Below, piece after piece: positions 36,449 through 48,700 of a stretch of DNA of 64,000 bases; the stretch's first letter is position 1, and every line of letters starts with the position of its first letter. Source of the DNA: Eremophila alpestris peregrina. Lineage: Eukaryota > Chordata > Aves > Passeriformes > Alaudidae. The stretch covers positions 2,085,437-2,149,436 of the forward strand of contig WMCF01000031.1 of the NCBI GenBank assembly GCA_009792885.1, in the 5' to 3' direction. A program made the translations under genes and the position numbers. Under the pieces are notes generated by a model. That model saw nothing but the letters and a program-made list of their open reading frames with translations. It was not told the DNA's origin and ran no database searches.

Positions 36449-39400
36449 GAAACGATTTTAATGAGATAGAAGTGCTCTGTGAAAATCCCATGGACAGGAG
36501 CCAGCAGTTCCTGAGGGATAGAGGTGCCTCTTCTACATCTCTATCTGCCCATGTGCTTGCTTTTAAAATTATTTATAAACAAGTTCCTGAACTGATGGAA
36601 TCACTTGTGTCTGGGGTCAGTTACACATTGTGTATCTGCCATTTGCCAAATCACAGCCCTTTCCCCTTATACCTCTTTTCTCACCAACATTCACCCTACG
36701 TGTAACCCACCCTGGGGTTTGTGCCACCTTGGAAATTTCTCTGTGGTGTCAAATATCTCCAGTTTGTCTTATACTGTTGGTGGAGCAGACAGGAGTGAAG
36801 GGGAGAATCCACAATTCATTTCCCAGTGGCAGAAGAACCTCTGTAGTGGGAGCAGCAGGAATGGAAAGCAGTCCTGATCTGCAGAGCCTCACTAGCCTTT
36901 GGTCAGCTCCCCCTTGCAGATGCAGAAGCTGCCGCCTTTCCCAGGAGATCAGCCCCATCCATCCCCCCTCTGAAAGCTGCTCAGGACAGTGAAGGGGCTC
37001 CAGCTCTGGTGTGCTGTGCATAGATTGGCGCACCATAGCCTCTCCCAGGGTGGACAAGACACATCATAACCTTGCTCCACAAGAGATTCCTGTGTGGCCA
37101 AGAGATCATGACGCACACTGCAGGCTGAGACCAGGCTGCCCTGGCAGGCTCTTTGTTAAAACGGTCCCTTTCCTCAGAAACAAATAACTTGATGCATGAA
37201 GAGAGGGAGGGAGGTGACGTGACCATATCCACCAGCCTCCATTTGCCATTGCAGAATAGGACCTTAATCTTCACTGCTTTATGTGACTTCCTTCTCCTTT
37301 CCTGTTTGTTTCACTGGTGTGACTTTACCTTCAGTCTGAGCAAATGTCACAGAAATCTCTTGTAAACAGGGGGACATGACATTTTTACAAGATTCATGCT
37401 TAGCTATTTGCTTTGGAGTCAATAGACAATATGGACAAGTTGAACAAATGGTCTGTTTGTGTTTGCCCCTGGAGGGAGCCATGCTCTGTACAGCCTGGCC
37501 AGGGTGTGTTACACTGGCCCAGACCCTTCAGGTTTTCAGTAAGAGTGCAGAGGGGATCACCCTGAGTTCTAGAAGCCACACAGTTCTGTGTTTGTGTGCA
37601 GGACCCCTTCTGTAGTGTTTCCACCCAGTCAGAGTCCTCATTCTCTGGGGTTGCAGACGCCCTGTGCAGATAAGCTCCTGATGCCACACAGCACTGTATG
37701 GGCTCCTTGTTACTTGATCAGGGTAGGGAGGTAATTCAAGTAGAAAACATTCCTGACAACCTGGACTCCCAGCTCCTTTCCCTGCCCAGTCAATGGGTGA
37801 CGAGTTACTGCTGTCACAGTGCTTCTTTCTTGGGAGTGCTGTGGGTCGGTTGTGAAAAATTATGTTTGTTGGATGTGGTTGCTCAAAGTGTGTTAGAAGT
37901 TCAGATGTTTTCCAGCCAGGACCAGGCTTGCACCTCCTCTGGGAACACACTTGCAAGAGCGGCTGTTTCTACCAGATGTAGCTTTTCAAGACACAGGTCC
38001 TGCCTTCCCTGAGTCTCACTGATCCTGCCTTTGCTCCATCATGTGATTTAATGGTCAAATAGTATTTAACAGGCTTCAAAGATACTTCTGTAGTGTGAAT
38101 AATGATAGAGGGATTAGTGAGGAGCAGCAAATAACACACTGAAGCAGGACTGGTGAACCAGCTAGCTGCTGTGTGACCTTGGACATCTTTCCACCATTGT
38201 CTGTCCCGGCTGCCTCCATTATTCTTCAGTGATCTTCCCTGTTTAGGAGTGAACCAGTTCCTATTAGGAAGCTATGTATTCCTAGTGACATCCAAGCTTT
38301 CAGTGGGGCCTCAAAATGTTATCAAATTAATTTTCCAGTGTTACTGATGCTATTTGTTAGGCTTGTATGTAAACCATCCACAGCAGCACTGGTTGTTCCT
38401 AGAGTGCTTATAGGACAAATAAACACCGTCTGCTCCACGGTGGGGCCTGCCAGCCCAGCCCCTACAGTGCCTTCAGAGACCAAGGACCTTCAGCAGGGCT
38501 TGCTGGAGGAGAAACCACTCTTTTGTCACCGATGTCATAACTCAGCACGGTTGATTTATTGCTTCCTGAGTCCCTCTCTCCAGTTCCAGAATTATCATGG
38601 GCCAGTTGTGGTGTGTGCTCTCTGGCTGGGTGACTTAAACCAGGACCAGTTCCTGTCATCTGCATCAAAAGGAAGGAGATCAGGTTTTATTAGAAACAGC
38701 ATGTGGGCACTGTGAGCAAAACCAGTGTTGTGAGTGTCTCTGCCACTGCAGGCAGGGAGGATGAAGTGTGCAGCCACGTCAGGCACACTGTCACAGAGCC
38801 AGGCCAGGTCAGGGCACAGACTGGGCTTACATGGTACTCAGCATCCTGAGGGAGTGGAGAGGGAGAGACAACCAAACAAGAAATGGATCAAACATTTTAC
38901 CTTTTAGTGGAAAAGAGACTTTTTTGCATCTAACCGGAAATCCCCAGACACAATATCTTTTTATATTAATCTTTCTCTTAAGAAGTATCTGCTCCTCTCC
39001 CATCACTAAAAATAATTTGATTTTTTTAAAAAGCTAAACCAGAAAAGTATTTTTTCTTGGGCAGCAAATCAAATTCCCAACAACTTCTAAACCAGATACT
39101 TTATAAAGCCACATTTTTCCTCCAAATGTAGAATCCATAATACATACCTGCACAACAGCACCAGTGTCTTGTGTGTGTGTGGGTGACATTCAGTGCAAAT
39201 GCAAGTAGAAAACTCATTTCCAGCAGAAGAGCTGACAGCTCTGATACTTATTGATCTCAGCCTCACTAGGGTTTGTCTTTATATATATTTCTTTTCTTAG
39301 GGCAGATGGGCTCTCCCAGTTGAGTGTGGAATGTGTATTTATTGGTCCCACTGCCCTAGGGACTTTCATTTTAGCAAGGAAAGCAAAGACGACGCCAGTA

Positions 39401-39484
39401 GACAAGAGAGGGTCTGAAAACACTCCTGGTAGGTTTGAAGGGATGAGCAGCATAGTTAGCAAAGCTAAATGGTTTTATATGACA
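36449..39484. other. Unique non-coding sequence with one MIR-like relic
   Basis: No gene is supported; frames reach 142 codons (minus 37528-37956) without a domain. A short GT run lies at 39171-39180. The MIR-like fragment at 38150-38245 is listed separately. Confidence 0.65.
38150..38245 (+). repeat. MIR CORE-domain fragment
   Basis: The plus strand has GCTAGCTGCTGTGTGACCTT, GGACATCTTTCC, then a divergent pyrimidine-rich stretch. The first part is a close match to the most conserved MIR core ('ctagctgtgtgaccttgggcaag'). The downstream 'cctcagtttcc' segment is barely recognisable, so only a short fragment is claimed. Confidence 0.55.
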
Positions 39485-39655
39485 CGGTTGTCTGCGATTG
39501 CAGAGGGCTAGACTCGACACGCAGACGATCTTTCCAGGTCTGGTTGCCAACTTGGGATTCGAGTTCGGCTCGAATGCAGCCTAGAGAGCCCCTCTCCGCA
39601 TTAGTGTCTGCCACCAACCTGCTTGGGCAAGTCATTTCCTTGCTCAGAGATGCTT
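39485..39655 (+). repeat. CpG-rich MIR-like (tRNA-derived SINE) segment
   Basis: Reading right, the block has GGCTAGACTCGACACGCAG, then ACTTGGGATTCGAGTTCGGC and TCGAATGCAGCC, and ends in GCTTGGGCAAGTCATTTCC and TTGCTCAGAGATGC. The middle resembles a tRNA-derived head ('ctgggttcgaatcccggctctgcc') and the end is a near-exact MIR core ('cttgggcaagtcactt'). About 70 bases separate the two, longer than usual, so an insertion or another SINE family is possible. Nine CpGs occur in the first 115 bases, striking for an old repeat. A perfect 7-base stem, ATTCGAG and CTCGAAT around TTCGG, lies at 39557-39575. Confidence 0.5.
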
Positions 39656-42600
39656 GAAGAGGAAGTTATATTGGCTTCAGTTGTACTTTATTTTTATAAG
39701 CCTGTGTGAGCTGCTGTGTTGACAGCTCTGTTTCAGCCTATTTCAGTGTGACCTGTCTCTCAGGGACATCCACACAAGGGGCTGAGCCACTTGGACATCA
39801 TGTGTGAAGTGGTATCTTGGGTGAAAGGGGTGATGGAGATGAACTCTTCAAAGGCAAATCTTTCCCCCCTTAGATGCCATCTGCTGAGCTTAGCAATGTG
39901 TATGGGGCAACTCCCAGTGAGGCTTTGCCAGGCTTAGGCTTTCTCTTAACAACTATTTTTAGGGTTGATACTATAAATCCCAGTCTCTCCCTCTTGCTGC
40001 TGCTTCTTATCTCCTTAAATCATGCATAGTAGCAGCTGTTTGGCTCTACCTCTGACTTCTGCCTCCAAAGGGAAGGGAAACTATTTTGAAATGTAATCCT
40101 TTTCCTCTTTTTTTGGCTGGGAAAGGCCTGACCTGCAAAATGTAGGCCACTGAGTAACACCACCTTTTTGGTACCTCCAAACTCCATCCCTGCTGCGGGG
40201 TCAGGGGGAGGATGGTGCATTTTGGTGCAGAGCTCATCTGGGTGGGCACTCAGACTGCCAGCCCTGTGCCAGGAACAATGGCAGGAGGCAGCTCCTCATA
40301 TTTGCTGGAGGCAAGCAGGCTCCTTAGCTGGGATGTGCTGTCCCAACACCTTGCAGACTTAACTGACTGCACCCCAAGGGTGCTCCTCTCTGCCCTGGGA
40401 CTTTCCAAGTGTCCCAGGAGCAGTGCAGGCTCTCAGCAGTGGGACTCACACTGGGAAGGTCTGGTTTTGATTGTTGAGGTCTGGAGGAGTTGTGAGGTGT
40501 TGAGCATTCACAACACGCGTCAGAGCTTGGCCTGTTGCGTCAAGCCCACTGTGTCACTCCGGATGTAGGGGCGGGTGCTCAGCTGTTGGGCCACCATGGC
40601 TTATTCCTTTTGCTGTCAAACTGCTTATGATTCATGTGTTGCCATAACATCAGTTCCCGTTAAAAACATGGATAGTGACCCAGCTCATCTTCTGCCAAAG
40701 CAGCTGGCAAAAGGCCCAGCTCCTGTCTCCCCTTCACCAGCGACCTGCGTGCTCACAGTGCAGCTTGTCACCAGCCCCTTCCTCACAGTGTCAGCTCCTT
40801 ACTCAGGGCTAGTGGCTGGTTAAGGGTGGCTCATGTGGCTTCAACTGCCTGGTAGAGTGGGAGAAGAGACCAAGGCTGGGTAGCTCTCACAGCTTGTTTG
40901 GGTAGGGGGGCATGTGCTCGTGTGAACGCATGGGCAGGTTGGGCTCGCCAGGATGCGGCTGTGGCTGGGAGTGGAGTTGGGTTTTTGCAGCCTCCCCTGC
41001 TACTGTTTGTTCAGCTAACACAGTTGCTTTCATTCAAGAGCGAAATCACAAGGGGATAATTTGCAAATAGCAACTGTATGTTAAATACTAATTTGTATCT
41101 ACATGTTTGGGTTGCTTTCCAAAGTCCATTCATCATCTCAGGTCCCCTGCATCTGCTGCCATGAGGCTTTCTGCCAACTCAGCAGAATGGGAACTCCAGC
41201 TAACCCTGCTCGCACTTGTCTTGCTCCCAGCACCTCCGGATGAGAACTGAACATTGCTGGGTCTGCCATGAGATGAGCCATAGCAGTGCGTGCAGCATGG
41301 CAGGGTTTCTATCCAACAGAAAATGCTAAACATGGAACATTTTTCTGGGCTTGCTGGAGTCTGTACCCATCTTGTGTTGTCACTATTCTAAACTTGGAAA
41401 AACAGTCTAGATACAGAGGCTGCTAGAAACAATGAATTTCTCAGGATGTCTAAACTTGGTACAAATTCTAGATGTATGGTGAAGGCTGATGTGAGATCCT
41501 CAGTCTGTGTATCAGCCTATGGATTTGCAGTTCTGCTTCTTTCTGCTGGACCTCTTACCAAAAAGCACAGCTCCACGTGGTGCTCAGCACAAGCCCAGAG
41601 CCAGCAGCTAGCCCACAGAGTTTAGGTGATAAGTAATATATGGACCAATATCTAATCTGGGCAGGTCTAAAACTAACCATGAGAAACAACACTCTTCCTA
41701 TAAATCATATGGAGGCAAATTCACTGTTATTTCCTAAAAACCATTTAGAATCAAATTGAAAGAGTCTCTGCTGCCTGTGAGTGTGCACATGGTATTAATT
41801 GCCAACACCACCAGTTGCACAAAGCAGATCAATACAGCTGAGCCCAGAGCCCGTTTTCTGGGGAGACTGGCATTGTATGTGAGCTGGAATTTCCTGTGAA
41901 CCAAGTGCCTCTGCAATAGAAAGAAATGTCCAGGAAACAGCTGCACACATGCAAAGCACTTTTACTACTTGCCTGATGTTTTCCTCAGTATCACTTTTTC
42001 ATAAATTTTTTTTTTAATGCTTAAATCCTGAGCAAACAACCTTTTTCTCACCAGCTTCCTGTATGACAGTAGCCAAGAGAAACAGCTTCATTTGGGGTGA
42101 TCCATTTAAGCCACACACCATATTGTCTGGGAATATGGGGACCAGGGATTATTCAGTGGAGGTTGAAAAATGTTAATATTTTATCAGCCACAGAGTAAAC
42201 AGATAAAGCGGAAACCACTTTATATTTTTCTGAAATGTTAATAATGGGCTGATAATCTCCAAAACCTACATACTTCCTGTGATTCAAAAGGGACTGCATG
42301 TACTCAACATTCATGGTGTGGACCTGGCACAAGATACACACCCTCTTCAAGAAAGGATACTGTTGGTCTGGATGGGAATGTGGCAAAGCAACCAAAAAGC
42401 TGCCTTCTGCAGTTTCTTCATGAAAATGGGAAAGCCACTGGGAAAAGCAGTCAAGGAGACCATTGCTGCCCAAACATACCTGCCTGGACCTACTCACCAC
42501 CTTAGACCTGGGACCCAGCAATGCTTGTTTTAAACCTAGAAGGACCTGTAAGTTGCTTGGCACCTGTGTAAAGATTAATTCTTTTTAAGTGTTGAATCAT

Positions 42601-45009
42601 GGAAGGACATAAAGGTTTGGACCAACCCTGAGTTGTTGGAATGAGGTTCACAATGAGGCCCGTGTGAAGGACATCCCACCACATCTGCTGCAGGGCAGTT
42701 TTGTGACTTTTTCTTTGGCACTGGGCCTCTCCAGGGCATCAAAGGGCACATGCACTGCAGGGCTGGAGCCAACAGCTGGGGGACTCTTCCTCACTTGCTC
42801 AAACAGGGAGACCTGTCCCTGCCCATGTGAGAAAACACACAAACACCATCCTGTGAATCTGGAGAGCACTGGCATGGGGAGCACAGAACTACAGGTCAAC
42901 TTGTGCTTTGTACTTAGTGACACTTGGTCTGCAATTCCAACATTCTAGCTCCTGAGAGGTCAGATTAGACTTTTGTTATAAGTTAATGTAGCTTTTAGGT
43001 GTATCTCCTAAAGAGCTGTGTGTTGGTGCTTGTATGCTGCAGGCTGGTCTGACTGCAGAAATGGGAGATGTGACTCTCCATACCAAGAACTATTTCCATT
43101 TTAGGTTATATCAAGCCTCTGCAAACCTATTCAGCTCTTTTATCAGAGTGACTGTATTGAAATCAAAATAAATTTCTTGTATTTGGTATAGATATATCAT
43201 TTCTCTGGCTTTGTATGTGGGAACCCTGATGCTTTCCTGGCAGAAGTTAAAAGTTTCTGCCATTTACAGACCTGTGCAAAAACTGACAGGTATAAAATTC
43301 CCTGCTGGTGCCAACTTAATGCCATTTTTCTTTTGCAATCAAGGATCTAAACACACACACAAGTTTTCTATAACTATTGCCAAAGCCTGGGGGGGTGTTC
43401 CAGTCTCCCTTTTCTCCGGGGTTTCACTGAGACTTGCCATTTTTTGACAACAGGCAATGTCATACTGAAAGACTGGAGCGTGAGCAGAACAAACCCTGCA
43501 GCCCTAACTGGCAGCACCAGATGACCTTCCTTTCAGGTCAGACCTTTCCTCAGGTTTCTGCATGCACATCCCTGTATCTTTATTCAGGATGTTCCCATTG
43601 CCAAGTGCAACACACAGTAACTACTTTTCACTGTATTGATGGCACTTCCTCCAAATCACAACTAGATATCCTTCTTCCACTTCCAACAACAGAAGCAAAG
43701 AAGGCTTCCCTTGATTTGTGGGTAAATATGAAGAAAATAATATTCTCTGGAGATCACAGTCACCACATTTTCCTTTTTTTGTTTTCAAATTGATTGTAAC
43801 TAAAATATATAACCTAAGGACTTTTCCCTTGTCCTTTCTTGTAATTAAAATCCAGAATTTTCCCATGTCATTTTGGTTTTACTACACAGCAGATACAGAT
43901 TATCAGCAGCAATTTAAATGAAGTTTTTAAAATGTTGGGCAATTTGTTATATTACTTGGTAAAACTTTATTTGTAATCAGTGTTTCATAAGTTCTTATCA
44001 ACAAAAGTCTGTTGAGTATTTTCTTTTTGTTGTTGCTGCTTTTTCAATGCAAGTTGCATGTGAACAGGAAGGAAGGAGCCCCAGAGCCCCATTGCCTCTT
44101 TGCTGCTGTGGGATGGATGCTCTGTCTCTGGTCCTTCTTGCCCACCTTCAGCTCCCACCCAGCCTGCCCAGTGCCCCAGGATCAGAAACACAACTCCACC
44201 AAGAGGAGCTCAGGGTACCTCCATGAGGTTTGGTGAGAACAGGACGTGGTTGAAAACACAACAGCTCTGTTGCATCATTGGCCCCAGGCAGCAATTCCAG
44301 GGAGCTGTGCACGCACAGAGGATGCCTGATGGGATTCCCAGACGTTCTGGCTTCCACTCTTGCCCGTAGTTTCAAGTAAACAGTTTGATACACTTCCCTT
44401 TTCAATTCCTGTTTCCCTTTGCAGGCACATGGGCAACACGAACTCACATTCCTGAGACAAGAGGGCAAAACCAGCCAAATGGTTGTGCCTTAAAACACTG
44501 TTTTCTATTCTTTCCTTCCATTTTTTCCCTTTCCCTTCACATGTGTGTTGCTGTTTCCACAGCAGTGACTAAATATTGACATGCAACCTTCTCTGAACAA
44601 GAAAAACGAGCACATGAATAAATATGAGCTGAAACTGAGGGCTTTCCAGTGGCAGGGTTCACTGGCCTCCTCCAAACCATGGGAGCAAGAAAATGCCTAC
44701 AACCCACCACCTCTGCTTGGGGCAGTGAGGCTTTCCAGGCTGCCAATCCACAAATTTCAAACCTGGCTGCTGGCAGCACTGCTATCACTGTGAATTTGAG
44801 GCTGGAAGTGCTACTCCTATAAACTGATCATCAGGGAAAGGCCTCTTCCCATTTACTCCTGAGTATTCACGTGAACAGTGTGAATTGACAGTATTTGCAA
44901 CAGTCTCCATCCATCCACTTGCCTGCATTCCCCAGCAGGTCTTTTCTCTGAGTTACTTTTTGGAGATAAATCTTAGCTGAGATGCAACATCTGGTTTTCA
45001 GGGCGATCT
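39656..45009. other. Unique non-coding sequence, no gene recognised
   Basis: No gene is supported; frames reach 136 codons (minus 42153-42563). Two short patches have mildly raised CpG, about 40508-40575 and 40918-40965, but neither is an island. A ten-base T run is at 42006-42015. The GATA/RUNX block at 42180-42260 is listed separately. Confidence 0.65.
42180..42260. promoter_or_regulatory. GATA/ETS/RUNX motif cluster, candidate enhancer
   Basis: Motifs visible: TTATC at 42181-42185, GCCACA (RUNX core, reverse) at 42187-42192, GATAA at 42202-42206, CGGAAA (ETS-like) at 42209-42214, AACCAC (RUNX) at 42213-42218 and GATAA at 42251-42255. GATA, ETS and RUNX sites side by side are a known signature of haematopoietic enhancers. 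This is the second such cluster in the window, about 14 kb from the one at 28.34 kb. A GAAATGTTAATA/AAAATGTTAATA near-repeat flanks it at about 42170 and 42232. Confidence 0.33.
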
Positions 45010-45145
45010 TGATTTTCTCCCAGTTCTACAGCTGGACTGGAGGCTGAGAGGGTTAAATGCTTGCTCAGGTTCAAAGTATCAGGCAGGGGCTTAGGTGGGA
45101 TTAGAGCCCAGGATGCTTACAGTTTAGTCCTTGCCTTCACTAAGC
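45010..45145 (-). repeat. MIR-type SINE relic, well preserved
   Basis: The plus strand reads TCTCCCAGTTCTACAGCTGG, ACTGGAGGCTGAGAGGGTTA, AATGCTTGCTCAGGTTCAAA, TATCAGGCAGGGGCTTAGGT, GGGATTAGAGCCCAGGATGC and AGTCCTTGCCTTCACTA. This follows the reverse complement of MIR almost base for base: 'ttttacagatg', 'aactgaggcacagagaggttaa', 'tgacttgcccaaggtcacac', 'agtggcagagctgggat', 'tagaacccagg' and 'ctgactcc'. It retains both CORE and head and is the clearest interspersed repeat in the window. Confidence 0.88.
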
Positions 45146-45494
45146 ATTTCTCAGCCACGTGGTCTCACTGGGTGCAAGAAAAACTTGTTCATGCCATCAG
45201 GGTGTCTAATTCTGGAGCTGCACACACCAGCAAATGATTTGTCTGGAAAGAAATGTAACCAATCTCCAGTTAAAATTCAGCTTTGTGTTACCCTTGGCAT
45301 AAGATTTGTTGGCGTTTAGGATCATTGGGATGAGAACAGCTCAGAGATCAGAAGGTCCATTTCATGAAAGATGTCAAGTTTTAAAATTTGGTTTTACTCC
45401 AAGCAAAAATGAACACAGAAAAAGTTGCAGCTTTCCTCAAAGTCTCTTCTAGGTTTCTTCTCAAGGAATGAAATAGATTGTGTTCTACAAGCCC

Positions 45495-45760
45495 TTTTTT
45501 TTTCTGGCATAGTTTCCAAACCTTGTCTCATTTAGATATAAAATTTTTGAGTGTATCCCAGATTTTTCTACATCCTTTTGAAGAGCAGATCCAAGGCAGG
45601 ACAGAATATTCTCAAAGTGGTCTCACTAATTCCTCAGGCAAAGATAATACAATTTTCATCTCCCCTGGTAGTCTGTTCTTTTGGAGTTTGAATGCTTTGA
45701 GCCACAGTTTTGTACTGATTGTTTTGTGCTCCCCAGTTCCCTTCTGATGTTTTTAGAACT
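45495..45760 (-). repeat. Decayed LINE of CR1/L3 type
   Basis: On the plus strand this contains TCTACATCCTTTTGAAGAGC, a divergent 'cagaactggacacagtattc'-like stretch (GGACAGAATATTCTCAAAG), then TGGTCTCACTAATTCC and a run ending in ATGCTTTGAGCCA. That succession is characteristic of the reverse complement of CR1-family LINEs in birds and other amniotes, where it lies in the 3' part of the element. The copy is old, full of substitutions and indels, and has no open reverse-transcriptase frame. A weakly similar continuation may extend to about 46700. Confidence 0.55.
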
Positions 45761-48700
45761 TCACATCTTGGAAGTGGAACCTCCAGTCTTCACACTGGCT
45801 GTTTGGTTTTTCATTTGGTCAAGTTCGAGTGCATATTGATGAAACAAGCCAGAGCTCCATTCTTGGCACAGTACCACATTCCCTTGTTGTTCTCCAGTGC
45901 TATCCCACTTAAAACTGCATTTCATTCAATATCCTTAAGAAAGAAACTGGATGGTATTTGGTCAATGGTTGGATGCTATCAGAAACAGCCCCATTTCATT
46001 GCAGTTTCTAATTTACAAATAAGTGTGTTCTGTCAGTTCCCTGATTGTATTCAATTTCAGAAATGCTCCACTGCTTTGTAGAGTGCTCAGTCTTTTTGTT
46101 CAGTGTCGTGCAAATAAACCTTATGTATTATAGGAAACTCTCTATATTATATCAGAAACATTTTTATTAATGAAGCTTGTAATTAATTTTAAAAAGTTAG
46201 TATGGAAAAACCTATTTTCTATATAATTATGCTGACTGGAACAAAATATGCTGTCTTTAAATTCTTCAGTGCTTGTAGCCAGTATCAGTCTTTTCACAAC
46301 TGAACCCAGAAGCAACAACTGATTAACTGAGTTAATACCACCTGGGGTTTTCCATCTACCTCTGTTCAAATGTTGGCACTTTTTGCAATTCTCTTCATTG
46401 TTGTGGAATTTCCCTCATGTTCCAAAATGTCCTTAAATCTACCAGTAGCAGGTCATACAGCTCCACTTCTGCTGATTTTAAAGCAGCTGACTGCTTCCTG
46501 TTGAAAGTTTTCCCTGGTTTCTGATGGACCAGAGAGGATGCCATTAGCACTGAAAGACAGAACTATGCCTTCTTTCTTGTAAAAATCAGAACAGAAATAG
46601 GTATTTATGAGTGCTTCCTGACTGAGGGACTCAGCTTTTTGGCTATAATGGGATTCATTACTTCTGGATATATTTCTTAGTTTTCCATTGCTATTCCTAC
46701 TTGAAAGGCTGTTCTTAGTTTCCCTATCACCCAGATAAGAGTGGTTATATTAATAATCCCAGTTAAGTTCTCTCTTAAGCACCATTATACTGGAGGGGCT
46801 TGGTTTCCATTACAGTTTGTGCTTGAATAGGTTTGATTAAGCACATGTTTAAGTACTTCATTAAAATCTGAACAATCTCCTAACTCCAAAGTGGGACAAG
46901 TGGTGAATTTTCACAGCAGAACTAGTCCTTTCTGCAGAGCTTCATATTCAGTGTCTGTGTGTACAGCATGATGTTGTATTACCTGCTCTCCCTGGACTGC
47001 ATGCTTCAATTACCTTTATTAAAATAGAGTTTACTTTATAAATTAAGTACTTTATGTATGCCTTTGCACTCTTCATTTCAGGTACAGATGCTTGTGCATA
47101 AACAACTTGTCCCACTGCCAGATTTGTGGGTTTAGACAAGTATGGGTAGGTGTGTATAGGATCTGTCTGACTCACAGAAACATGTATTTCCATCCAATAA
47201 CCAACATGAAAGCCCAGTATTCAAAATTTGTTTCTGTTGAGTGCAGAGAGTAGTTTTCTGTAACAGGAAGTTTTAGTTTTGCCAAGCCAAGAAAGCTGTC
47301 TGAAGCTTATCTCCTCTGTCTGATCATATTTTTTCACTGAGAAAGGTATGAGTCTCCTTTATCAGCTCATGTTATGGCACAGATATCCACAGAGACTCTG
47401 AGTGATGCCCATCAAATTTAATGGAGAGAGGTATGGCTTCCTATGTCTTGAACACTGCTACAGGTGGTGCCTGTTGAAAATTTACCCAGGCTTTGCAGAA
47501 GTGAGTAAACTCTTTTTTCTTAATCTCTCCTAAGCAGAGCCTTTGCCTGTTGCTGATGTCACACAGACAAATCTCTGACTGTGGGTTATTTGCAGATGAT
47601 GGTGTGTGATTTTCCACCTTAGGCCCACAGAGGTGTTTTGCTCTCTGTTTGGCCACTGGCATTGTTGCAAAAGGGAGGATATCCAGAATTGTTTGCTAAT
47701 ACAAGTCATTGATAATCATGTGTGTAAAGTTCATGAATTTCCTGACACTTGCCAGTGTTTTCACGTTAAGCCAGGGGCTGTCCAAATTCTTGTAAGTAAT
47801 AAATCACATGCCTCACCCTCCACACAGCAGCAGAGCCAAGTTTATTGAATAAAATATTCACACGGTGCCTATTCATCTCCATGTTGTTCAGACCCATTCA
47901 GGTGAGCACAGGCATCCAGTCAGGAGCTGGCTGCTGTTTGCTGGCTCAGGTGAGGCAGGCTGGCATTCCCACTTGTCATTCCCTCTGATGCCCAGGTGGC
48001 AATCCTTTCCTTGATGGCTTTGAAAGTGGGTTTTGCACAGGGCAGAAAGCAGCCAACAACCAACCTAAAGCTGCTTTCTGTATGTGATGAAGGTGGAATT
48101 AGTTCATTTCTCTGCTTGCAAAGATGTTGCCATCAGAGTGTTCATCTCGGGCTCTAAGTCCTCTAGTCCTTTGTGTGGCTCTGTGGTCAAAGCAAACTGG
48201 CTCTGCATCACATAAAGCAAACTGTCCCAATAAAGATTTAACAAGAATATTATTGTCATTGGATAGAAAGAAAGATGCTGTCTAAATGATTGTTTTCCTT
48301 GAGTATTTTAACAGAAGTTTTAGTTCAGCATGAAGAGCAGCTTTGCCTCCTTTTATAAGAATTGGCAGGAAGAGGTAATATTTTAGCTGACGCATAATCT
48401 ATCTTGACTCTATTGCTTTTTTATTGTTTGTCAGAAAGGCCCTGGGGGTAAACATTATTTCTTTGTCTGTTTTGGCTCTGGCTTTATGCCATGGACACAT
48501 TTCTCACACCATGCATGTTTCTGCATACTGGTGGGGAATAGATGGGTGAGGACAAATTACCAGCTCTGCACACAGGCCTCTCAGGTGCTATTTTCGCATC
48601 TGTGGAGAGGTCATGGGAGTCAGGGAGTGTAAGAGGGAACAGGCTGCAGGGAGCTTCCCAAGCTCCCCTGGAAGTTGTCAGCCGGCGATTTCAGTTCAGC

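Noticed and set aside
42583..42680. Possible CR1 LINE end (GAATCATGGAAGG-like start)
   Set aside because: Only a short resemblance to the antisense CR1 terminus; no octamer repeat and no continuing alignment.
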